DNA from: Micrococcales bacterium
Lineage (GTDB): Bacteria > Actinomycetota > Actinomycetes > Actinomycetales > Dermatophilaceae
DNA length: 13,038 bases
Direction of reading: 5' to 3'
Assembly (NCBI GenBank): GCA_003157445.1
Contig: PMJN01000131.1
Span: forward strand, 1-13,038
This document shows positions 7,567 through 13,038 of the stretch, piece by piece. The notes beneath the pieces are model-generated. The model ran no database searches and had not been told where the DNA came from. It saw nothing but the letters and a program-made list of their open reading frames with translations. Position numbers and translations under genes: made by a program. The stretch's first letter is position 1, and every line of letters begins with the position of its first letter.

Positions 7567-7586
7567 ACTTCCGTGGTGGATCGAGG
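7567..7586. repeat. IS1380 right inverted repeat
   Basis: Begins ACTTCCGTGGTGG; its reverse complement matches 5939-5958 with two mismatches. It lies 100 bases upstream of the transposase start. Confidence 0.9.
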
Positions 7587-7591
7587 TTGAG
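7587..7591. repeat. Right target-site duplication of IS1380 (TTGAG)
   Basis: TTGAG directly follows the right inverted repeat and is identical to 5934-5938. It marks where the pre-insertion sequence resumes. Confidence 0.9.
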
Positions 7592-7649
7592 TCAAGGTCC
7601 GTGGCGGGTCACTTGTTAGCGACTAGCTAGACTGCAAGTTCATGTATCT

Positions 7650-9302
7650 ATGGCAAACATCTGGAATGAGACAAACGAAATGCAACTGACACGACTTGGG
7701 ACGATGCCAAGGCTTGCCTGGGTAGTTCACGTCTCGCCCGAGGGTGACGTGAAGGCGACGGTGGGTGACTGGGTGGAATCGGGCCCCGGTTACCTGATGG
7801 AGGGCGCCTGGAACGGCGACTTTGCCGCCGCCGACTTTGCCGACTCGTACTCGTTCATGGGATCGGGTGTCATCGTGGAGCCGGGCGGTCGGGTGCTTGC
7901 GGTCGCTCCGTGCAACACCACTGAGGGCATCTACTCATTGAGCGGGGAGGCGGGCACACACGTGTCGAACTCGCTAGCACTGCTACTGAGCGCCTCTGCC
8001 CACGATCTGGACATCACCTACCTCGACTACGAGGCGGACGCCATGAGCATCGCCGCTGGACTCGGCCGCAACGTTGCCCGCATCCCCCTCGCCGGAGGTG
8101 CCGCCGCTGCCGTGCACTACTACTGCAACGTGGTGGTCACGCCCAGCGGCACGACAGAGTTGCCCAAACCACTGCCTGGTATCCCTGTGAACTACCAAGA
8201 GTACCGACGCTTCCTGATCCAGCAGACCCAAGGAGTCGCCGCGAACGCGGCCGACCCCGGTCGACGTGTTCAGTACCCTCCGATCGTGTTCTGCTCGGCC
8301 GGGTACGACTCCGCAGCCTGCGCGGTCCTCGGTCGCGAAGTGGGGTGTGAGGAGGCGGTGGTATATGAATCCAAGCGCACGAGTCGCAGCGATGCAGGTA
8401 CGGAGGTGGTTCGCGCCCTGGGGTACACCACAGTGCACCGCAAGGACGAGAATGACTACAGAGACGTCGGCGCCGCCGAGCTCTTCCTCGGCACTGGAGA
8501 GCTCGCCACCTCGCTGTTCTTCTCGTCATCAGCCGAGGAGCTGACGGGGAAGCTACTCATCTCTGGAATCTGGGGCGATTCCATGTGGGAACGCCAGTTC
8601 TGGGAGATTGAAAGCGCCCTCGTGAAGGCCGAAGTCAAGCTGTTTCGATATGTCTACCCCGACACGGCGAAGAAGGAGTTCCGGCTCAAGTTCGGCTACA
8701 TCAACTACACCCCGGCGTTCCTCACTGCGATGATCCAGCAGGAGATACATCTGATCTCGAGCCTGCCCGAGATGGAGCCCTGGACTCTGCACAGCGACTA
8801 CGACAGACCCATCGTCCGCCGGTTGGCCGAGGAAGCCGGCGTGCCGCGAGATGCCTTCGGCATGGTCAAGAACGGCGGTGCTGGGACCAGCCTGCGATTC
8901 GGAAACCGCTCCTACCTCGCCCGAAAGATGCCGCCTGAGAGTTTCGAACGGTTCAGTTCCTACCTGGACGCGGTCAAGGGCGAGCGTCGCAAGGATGCCA
9001 AGTGGATGCGGCGTGCGGTCGCCTACTTGGCATACGTCCTAGTTTATCTACTAGTTCTCCATGGGCCGGCAGTGCTGGAGAAGTGGCTTCGGTACGACAT
9101 GTGGGCGACTCAAGGTAGTTGGCGATTCTGGTATGGCCGTCACACCTGCAGCCCTTTCGCCCCCTCACTCCTCTTCCCTTGGGCGATACACGAACTACGG
9201 AGCACTGCGTACAGCGGGTTAGGTGATCTTCAGCCAGCCATGGGTGCTGACACCAGTCCAGAAGCTGCTGACGGCGTCGCGGCGACTAGCGTCGATCCTT
9301 GA
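7650..9302 (+). CDS. Asparagine-synthase-like PP-loop protein lacking the glutaminase cysteine
   Basis: A protein of about 550 residues that resembles asparagine synthases in overall plan. The N-terminal half (about 1-180) looks like a degraded class II amidotransferase fold: the stretch ending VSNSLALLLSAS (about residue 106 on) corresponds to the segment that in AsnB precedes the synthase domain. However, there is no cysteine at position 2, so glutamine hydrolysis is unlikely. The C-terminal half has an ATP-pyrophosphatase loop, SAGYDS (216-221), close to SGGxDS, and SGIWGDS (305-311) at the place of the second AsnB phosphate motif. Residues 457-476 are strongly hydrophobic and may associate with the membrane. 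The start is uncertain: ATG 7650 has no clear ribosome site, while ATG 7680 has GGAATGAG nine bases before it. Relatives without the cysteine include beta-lactam synthetases, lasso cyclases and sugar amidotransferases. No lasso precursor is nearby, so sugar modification is my best guess. Confidence 0.75.
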   Translation: MANIWNETNEMQLTRLGTMPRLAWVVHVSPEGDVKATVGDWVESGPGYLMEGAWNGDFAAADFADSYSFMGSGVIVEPGGRVLAVAPCNTTEGIYSLSGEAGTHVSNSLALLLSASAHDLDITYLDYEADAMSIAAGLGRNVARIPLAGGAAAAVHYYCNVVVTPSGTTELPKPLPGIPVNYQEYRRFLIQQTQGVAANAADPGRRVQYPPIVFCSAGYDSAACAVLGREVGCEEAVVYESKRTSRSDAGTEVVRALGYTTVHRKDENDYRDVGAAELFLGTGELATSLFFSSSAEELTGKLLISGIWGDSMWERQFWEIESALVKAEVKLFRYVYPDTAKKEFRLKFGYINYTPAFLTAMIQQEIHLISSLPEMEPWTLHSDYDRPIVRRLAEEAGVPRDAFGMVKNGGAGTSLRFGNRSYLARKMPPESFERFSSYLDAVKGERRKDAKWMRRAVAYLAYVLVYLLVLHGPAVLEKWLRYDMWATQGSWRFWYGRHTCSPFAPSLLFPWAIHELRSTAYSGLGDLQPAMGADTSPEAADGVAATSVDP

Positions 9303-9512
9303 TCGGGTGCGGCACTGCAGGCACAGGTCTGGAAGCATTCCTCTCGAGTGGTAGCGGGCTGTTTCGCCTCGGCACCTAAACTCGCTGAGCAGCGCTGCAA
9401 CACCGGCACAGCCGACGCCGGCGAGTCGCTTGAACTGACCAAACCTGGCCGGTGATCCCGACGTGTTGATAACTGTGGTGGGCGCCTTTTGCCCATTCCA
9501 GTGAAGGCGGAT
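9303..9512. other. Convergent intergenic region
   Basis: These 210 bases lie between the stop of the plus-strand PP-loop gene and the stop of the minus-strand beta-helix gene. A terminator is expected between convergent genes, but I see only weak stems (for example CCGGC near 9412 with GCCGG near 9421) and no strong hairpin with a T-run. Confidence 0.4.
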
Positions 9513-10859
9513 TCAAACGGTGGCCCCGGCGGCGTCTTTCCAGACCGTCCCATTCGACCAGATCGGCTTACCCAACGTGGTGTCGAAGACAGTCCCACCT
9601 ACACCGAAACTTGCTGCTCCGATGATGTTGCGGGTGCCGGTCGGCATAGGAACCCAACCGTTGAGCTGCACGGTTCGCTGTCCGAGGTCGCTGAACGTGT
9701 AGTTGCCGAACTGATGAGGAAAGCTGACGATGGTGTCGTGGACAAGCACCGTAGTTTCCCAGTCCATGGTGTTGCCCTCGAAACGGCAGTGGTCCATGGC
9801 GTTGTAGTCGGCCAGTGCTGCGCTGGACGCCTCGATATGAACACCAACGGTGTTCGACTCAATCTGGCTTGCTTTGATGACCGTGTCGTTGCTATTGAGG
9901 ATCTTCACGCCAATGTCGCAGGCGCAGGCCCGGCACCCCTCCAAAGTGGTTGCGTTGGAGCTGGACGGCTCGATCGACAGACCGGTGCCACAGTCGATCA
10001 CGGTCGCATTGCTGAGCCGGTTGTAGACCGCCCCGCCGCCTACTACCGACCGAACACGAATCCCCTTGCCAAACCCCGTAACAACCATGTCCTGCAGGTG
10101 CGCGGACGAGACCGAGTCGAGGTCTATGCCGACCGCGGCGCTCGTGTGACCGGGGCCCTGCAGAGTGAAGTCAGACATCCGCCACGAATGGGTCCGGACC
10201 CCGGGCTGGGCGCTAGTGAAGGCAGCACCGGAACCGGTGTAGTTGATGAGCGTCAAGTACGTGCCTGTGCCCCGGATCTCAGACCCTGAGGTCAGGGCAA
10301 CCCCGGCAGGCATCGTGTGCGAGCCGGCAGCGAGCTGGATCACGCACGCCGCTCCCCCAGCGGCGCTCAGCGCGCTGGCGATCGTGGCCTTGGCCGAGGG
10401 GCGGGTGAGGCCGTCGTTGGAGTCGCTGCCTCGTGGCGAGACGATGAACGTCAGGTCGGCGGCAGATGGCTTGCCCGCAAAGGTCTTGCTCAGCTTCCAT
10501 TTCGCCGCGTCCGTGGAGTAAGCGGCCGCCGACGTGTGAGAGACGAGTGCAGACACCACGTCGTTGTTCGGATTGATGACCTGCCTGCCCACCGGGTATG
10601 CCGTGCCCGGTGCCCATTTCGTGACAGTGCCGGACGGGCTGGCCGGGATGGAAGAGGCCCTAGCCGTATCCGCAGGGATGGAAGGCGGCTTGACCGTGTC
10701 GGCAGATGGCAGGGCAGCGTTGGCGATCACGGCTCCAGAGGCAAACATTCCCAGCAAGACCGCCTTCCGCCCCAGTTGCGGTGGATCTCCTGCCCGGTGC
10801 CCGGACTGGGTTAAACGTGCGTCGTCACTCTGTGCGCAAGTGTCCTTGGCATTCTTCAC
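9513..10859 (-). CDS. Secreted right-handed beta-helix (pectate-lyase-like) protein, copy A
   Basis: A 448-residue protein. The start is a GTG at 10859 with AGGGGG at 10865-10870, five bases upstream. After a hydrophilic leader of about 30 residues comes GRK (30-32) and a hydrophobic segment (33-49), giving a signal peptide or membrane anchor. A low-complexity Ala/Pro/Ser linker follows. Residues about 80-122 (W82, PGTAY, NNDVVSA, W121) look like a small carbohydrate-binding-type module. From VSPRGSDSNDGL (140-151) onward the sequence shows the repeating Asn/Gly/Val/Ile pattern of parallel beta-helix proteins. The C-terminus FDTTLGKPIW plus WKDAAG resembles the caps of phage tail-spike and tail proteins. 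It is about two-thirds identical by eye over the last 200 residues to the protein encoded at 11317-12633. Probable role (inference): extracellular polysaccharide binding or cleavage. No catalytic residues can be assigned. Confidence 0.8.
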   Translation of the reverse strand: MKNAKDTCAQSDDARLTQSGHRAGDPPQLGRKAVLLGMFASGAVIANAALPSADTVKPPSIPADTARASSIPASPSGTVTKWAPGTAYPVGRQVINPNNDVVSALVSHTSAAAYSTDAAKWKLSKTFAGKPSAADLTFIVSPRGSDSNDGLTRPSAKATIASALSAAGGAACVIQLAAGSHTMPAGVALTSGSEIRGTGTYLTLINYTGSGAAFTSAQPGVRTHSWRMSDFTLQGPGHTSAAVGIDLDSVSSAHLQDMVVTGFGKGIRVRSVVGGGAVYNRLSNATVIDCGTGLSIEPSSSNATTLEGCRACACDIGVKILNSNDTVIKASQIESNTVGVHIEASSAALADYNAMDHCRFEGNTMDWETTVLVHDTIVSFPHQFGNYTFSDLGQRTVQLNGWVPMPTGTRNIIGAASFGVGGTVFDTTLGKPIWSNGTVWKDAAGATV

Positions 10860-10864
10860 CTGAG

Positions 10865-10870
10865 CCCCCT
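10865..10870 (-). promoter_or_regulatory. Ribosome binding site for beta-helix copy A
   Basis: On the minus strand this reads AGGGGG, five bases before the GTG at 10859, and supports that start. Confidence 0.65.
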
Positions 10871-11032
10871 GCTGAGTTGTCAGTTTCCCTCATGGTCCTT
10901 CGTGCCTGCCCAACATCTTATGTGGGGACGGATCTGTCACCGGCGGCGAACCGCTGATGACGCAGGCGTCGTGATCACCCGCCGATCCCGCAAGCAGCAC
11001 AACAACTCGACGTCCCCCGCCCTGAGCGTCGT

Positions 11033-11090
11033 CGGGTCGTCACGTCTTGCCTGCCAGGGCCGTGCCTATCGGACGACCCGCAGGTGAGGA
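11033..11090. repeat. 9-bp inverted repeat around a 40-base loop
   Basis: CGGGTCGTC at 11033-11041 is the exact reverse complement of GACGACCCG at 11082-11090. It may be a structured leader element of beta-helix copy A (about 170-230 bases before its start) or chance in GC-rich DNA. Confidence 0.35.
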
Positions 11091-11255
11091 CGCGCCGGCG
11101 GTGGCGGGCTGGGTAGGTCGAAGACAGCGTCGTAGTGGCTCGGTGACTGCTGTCCGACCTCGTATCGGTGGCCGCGCGTGGTCCCCGCGTCCTGAGCTGC
11201 GATACGCACGCGAGAATCACCACGACTGAAGCCCGGTCAACAGGCTCCCACCAGC

Positions 11256-11267
11256 CCCTGATCAGGG
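11256..11267. repeat. 12-bp perfect palindrome CCCTGATCAGGG
   Basis: It lies 50 bases downstream of the stop of beta-helix copy B on the minus strand. It could belong to its terminator or be a protein-binding site; no T-run follows on either strand. Confidence 0.35.
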
Positions 11268-11316
11268 CCGATTGTCCAGCTAAGGGGCCTTAACCGGATA
11301 AGGATGAGCGGGTCTC

Positions 11317-12633
11317 TTAGACGGTGGTGCCTGCGGCGTCCTTCCAAACAGCGCCAACCGCCCAGATCGGCTTGCCCAAGGTGGTGTCGAAGATCGTTTC
11401 GCCCACGCCGTAGGACGCGGCACCGATCGTGTTGCGAGTCGACGTAGGCATGGCAGGCGAACCGTTCGCCTGGGCGGTTCGCTGACCCAGGTCGCGGGTC
11501 GTGTACGTGCCGAAGATGTGGGGGAAACTGATGACGGTCTTGCGGGCGTTGGCTGTGGTCTCCCAAGCCGTCGTATTGCTCTCAAATCGACAGTGGTTGA
11601 TGGCGTTGTAGTCGGCCCCACCCGAGACGGATGCCTCAATATGGACACCGACCACGTTCGTTTCGATCTGGCACGAGTTGAGGCTGGTGTCGTTGGAGTC
11701 CACAATCTTCGCGCCGATATTGCAGTTGCAGAAGCGGGTGCGATCCACTGCGGTGGCGTTGCTGGAGTCCGATTCGATCGACAAGCCCGTGCCGCAGGTG
11801 ATCAGGACCGCGTTGGTGAGCCGGTTGTAGACGGCCCCGCCATCGACCACCGAGCGGACCCGGACGCCCGTACCGAACGACTCAACATAGATATCGTGCA
11901 GATGCGCCATCGAGACTGAATCCAAGTCGATCCCCACGGATGTGCTCAACGCCTTGCCTGGGCCACTAAGGCGGAAACCGGCCATCTCCCATGAGAAGGT
12001 CCGCGCGCCGGGGGTCGTCGTGGTGAACGCGGTCCCGGTGCCGGTGTAGGTGACAAACGTCAACGCCTGCCCAGCGCCGCGGATGACGCTGCCGCTAGGC
12101 AGGGACACGCCAACAGGGAGCGGGTGATTACCTGCTGCCAGCAGCAGGGTGCAGGCCGATCCTGCGGCGGCGGCAAGGGCCCCGGCGATCGTCGCCTTGG
12201 CCGTGGGGCTGGACAGCCCGTCGTTGGCGTCGCTGCCCTGAGGCGAGACGATCAAGGTCCGGTCGGCCATACACATCTTGCCCGCAAAGGTGTTGCTGAG
12301 TCTCCATTTAGCCGTGTCGGTGGAGTACGCCGACGCGGACGTGTGCGCGACGATTGCCGATACCACGTCATTGTTCGGGCTGATGACCTGCTGACCCGCC
12401 GGGTATGACGTGGAAGGTGTCCACTTCAGGGCATACGGCGACTGGGTGGCGGCGACGGACTTGATCGTCGCGGCACTTGCAGAGGACGGATGTGCGGCGT
12501 TGGCGATCACGAAGCCAGAGGTCAACACCCCCAGCAGGACCGACTTGCGCCCCAGGAGATGCTCCCCCTTCCCACGCTCGCAGGAGCGTTCTAGGCCCAC
12601 TTTGACTTCTCTGTCGATGTCGTTGGCAGTCAT
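11317..12633 (-). CDS. Secreted right-handed beta-helix (pectate-lyase-like) protein, copy B
   Basis: A 438-residue paralogue of the protein encoded at 9513-10859, with the same order of parts. It has a charged leader (1-27), LLGRKSVLLG (27-36) leading a hydrophobic segment to about residue 47, an Ala/Ser-rich linker and a carbohydrate-binding-like module (about 68-112, W71 to W110). The GSDANDGL signature opens the beta-helix, and the terminal cap again contains FDTTLGKPIW and WKDAAG. Clusters such as GVHIEAS, GGAVYNRL and CGTGLSIE are identical in both copies, whereas the leader and linker diverge. The ATG at 12633 has GGAGA at 12643-12647, nine bases upstream. The copies probably arose by tandem duplication followed by divergence. 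The role is inferred to be extracellular, acting on or anchoring to a polysaccharide; which surface residues are active cannot be told from sequence. Confidence 0.8.
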   Translation of the reverse strand: MTANDIDREVKVGLERSCERGKGEHLLGRKSVLLGVLTSGFVIANAAHPSSASAATIKSVAATQSPYALKWTPSTSYPAGQQVISPNNDVVSAIVAHTSASAYSTDTAKWRLSNTFAGKMCMADRTLIVSPQGSDANDGLSSPTAKATIAGALAAAAGSACTLLLAAGNHPLPVGVSLPSGSVIRGAGQALTFVTYTGTGTAFTTTTPGARTFSWEMAGFRLSGPGKALSTSVGIDLDSVSMAHLHDIYVESFGTGVRVRSVVDGGAVYNRLTNAVLITCGTGLSIESDSSNATAVDRTRFCNCNIGAKIVDSNDTSLNSCQIETNVVGVHIEASVSGGADYNAINHCRFESNTTAWETTANARKTVISFPHIFGTYTTRDLGQRTAQANGSPAMPTSTRNTIGAASYGVGETIFDTTLGKPIWAVGAVWKDAAGTTV

Positions 12634-12642
12634 AGCTCTCGT

Positions 12643-12647
12643 TCTCC
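12643..12647 (-). promoter_or_regulatory. Ribosome binding site for beta-helix copy B
   Basis: On the minus strand this reads GGAGA, nine bases before the ATG at 12633. Confidence 0.65.
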
Positions 12648-12695
12648 AAAGTTCGGGCGGTCACGGTTCTCTTGCCTTTAATGCTGGCAGCGGGC

Positions 12696-12708
12696 CGTGG
12701 TCACCACG
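12696..12708. promoter_or_regulatory. 13-bp perfect palindrome, possible operator
   Basis: CGTGGTCACCACG is a perfect dyad (6+1+6) centred 69 bases before the ATG of beta-helix copy B, a usual place for a repressor or activator site. The regulator is unknown. Confidence 0.45.
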
Positions 12709-12823
12709 ATTAATTCACGCGGAGATAGCCGATCAGCGCCCATGATTGACCGAACGGGTGAGACGAAAGAGGAGATGCCATCAATTCGAACATTGTGGAC
12801 AATCTGCCAAACCCGGACAAAGC

Positions 12824-12888
12824 GGCTATTCACAGTTCGACATCACGTCGAACTGTGAATAGCCTTGTCGGCTATGAATAGCCGACAA
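12824..12888. repeat. Two strong adjacent hairpins with competing pairing
   Basis: Hairpin 1 is a perfect 17-bp stem (12824-12840 with 12848-12864, 7-base loop). Hairpin 2 is an 11-bp stem (TTGTCGGCTAT 12865-12875 with ATAGCCGACAA 12878-12888) directly after it. The TTGTC at 12865-12869 can also pair with GACAA at 12816-12820, extending hairpin 1 past a 3-base bulge, so the two forms exclude each other. GACAAAGCGG occurs on both sides, at 12816-12825 and 12884-12893. No T-run follows on either strand. Confidence 0.85.
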
Positions 12889-13019
12889 AGCGGACCCCGA
12901 GAATTCGTCCCGCCGCCATTTTGACGCTAACCTCGATCTTTCACGCCTTGGGTGTTGAGCGTCGTTGCGGCTGCAGGTCGCCGGCTCAAGTGGAGTCTGT
13001 CATTTGGGTGTGACGGTGG

Positions 13020-13037
13020 CCCGAGTGTCGTCTCGGG
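13020..13037. terminator. Possible terminator stem at the window edge
   Basis: CCCGAG (13020-13025) and CTCGGG (13032-13037) form a 6-bp stem with a 6-base loop. The window ends before any T-run could be seen, so the call is tentative. Confidence 0.25.
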
Positions 13038-13038
13038 T

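Larger units (their letters stand above)
5939..7586 (-). mobile_element. IS1380-family insertion sequence, complete with target duplication
   Basis: A 1648-bp element with terminal inverted repeats at 5939-5958 and 7567-7586 (18 of 20 bases match). It is flanked on both sides by TTGAG (5934-5938 and 7587-7591), a 5-bp target duplication that fixes the ends to the base. It carries one intact transposase on the minus strand and no cargo. It inserted immediately after the glycosyltransferase stop codon, in opposite orientation to the flanking genes. Confidence 0.95.
10860..11316. other. Gap between the two beta-helix genes; inverted repeats but no gene
   Basis: These 457 bases separate two same-strand paralogues. 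I see no reading frame with protein-like composition. Features are a 9-bp perfect inverted repeat (11033-11041 with 11082-11090), a 12-bp perfect palindrome CCCTGATCAGGG (11256-11267) and the small dyad GACGCAGGCGTC (10959-10970). The length suggests copy A has its own promoter, but no clear -35/-10 pair was found. Confidence 0.5.
12634..13038. other. Upstream region of beta-helix copy B; regulatory dyads, no gene called
   Basis: These 405 bases at the right edge hold no supported gene. They contain an operator-like palindrome (12696-12708), the small dyad ATTGTGGACAAT (12792-12803), two strong neighbouring hairpins (12824-12888) and a stem at the very end (13020-13037). A gene could begin near 13008 on the plus strand, but only about ten codons are visible. 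Confidence 0.5.

Noticed and set aside
9513..12633. Prophage tail region
   Set aside because: Despite tail-spike-like ends, both proteins carry leader segments and no other phage structural, lysis or integrase genes are present.
13008..13038. Possible gene start (GTG at 13008) at the right edge
   Set aside because: Only about ten codons are visible, with a poorly spaced GGAG; too little to call.

Overview
This window comes from a high-GC Gram-positive (actinobacterial) chromosome. The signs are GC-rich codon use, GTG starts, ATGA-coupled genes, a Cys-poor [3Fe-4S]-type ferredoxin and actinobacterial-looking IS256, IS982 and IS1380 transposases. The sequence does not settle the genus. No rRNA, tRNA, CRISPR array or replication origin was seen.

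Layout. (1) 3-1860, plus strand: the end of a compact, translationally coupled redox operon. It holds a ferric-reductase-like membrane protein (partial), a NuoF-like flavoprotein with an SLBB region and a short ferredoxin. Together they look like a small membrane electron-transfer chain: NAD(P)H to flavin and FeS, ferredoxin, and membrane haem. (2) 1870-1917: three tandem 16-bp repeats just past the operon. (3) 1930-4466: two adjacent insertion sequences. The first is an IS256-family element whose transposase is frameshifted just before its conserved C-terminal acidic motif. The second is an IS982-family element with an intact transposase. (4) 4708-5937, plus: a GT4 (WbuB-like) glycosyltransferase. 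(5) 5939-7586: a complete IS1380-family element, inserted exactly after the glycosyltransferase stop codon and flanked by a 5-bp TTGAG target duplication. (6) 7650-9302, plus: an asparagine-synthase-like PP-loop protein without an N-terminal catalytic cysteine. (7) 9513-10859 and 11317-12633, both minus: two paralogous secreted right-handed beta-helix proteins. Each has a signal or anchor segment, a small carbohydrate-binding-like module, and a C-terminal cap that resembles phage tail-spike ends. (8) 12634-13038: upstream DNA with an operator-like palindrome and a striking pair of strong, mutually exclusive hairpins.

How it may work together. Removing IS1380 leaves the glycosyltransferase and the PP-loop protein 59 bp apart on one strand, so they were probably one operon. 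With the two secreted beta-helix proteins, the right half reads as part of a surface-polysaccharide locus (synthesis, possible amidation or other ATP-dependent decoration, and extracellular binding or cleavage) that has collected insertion sequences. The polysaccharide interpretation is inferred from families and context. The IS1380 target duplication, the IS256 frameshift, the paralogy and the hairpins can be read directly from the sequence.
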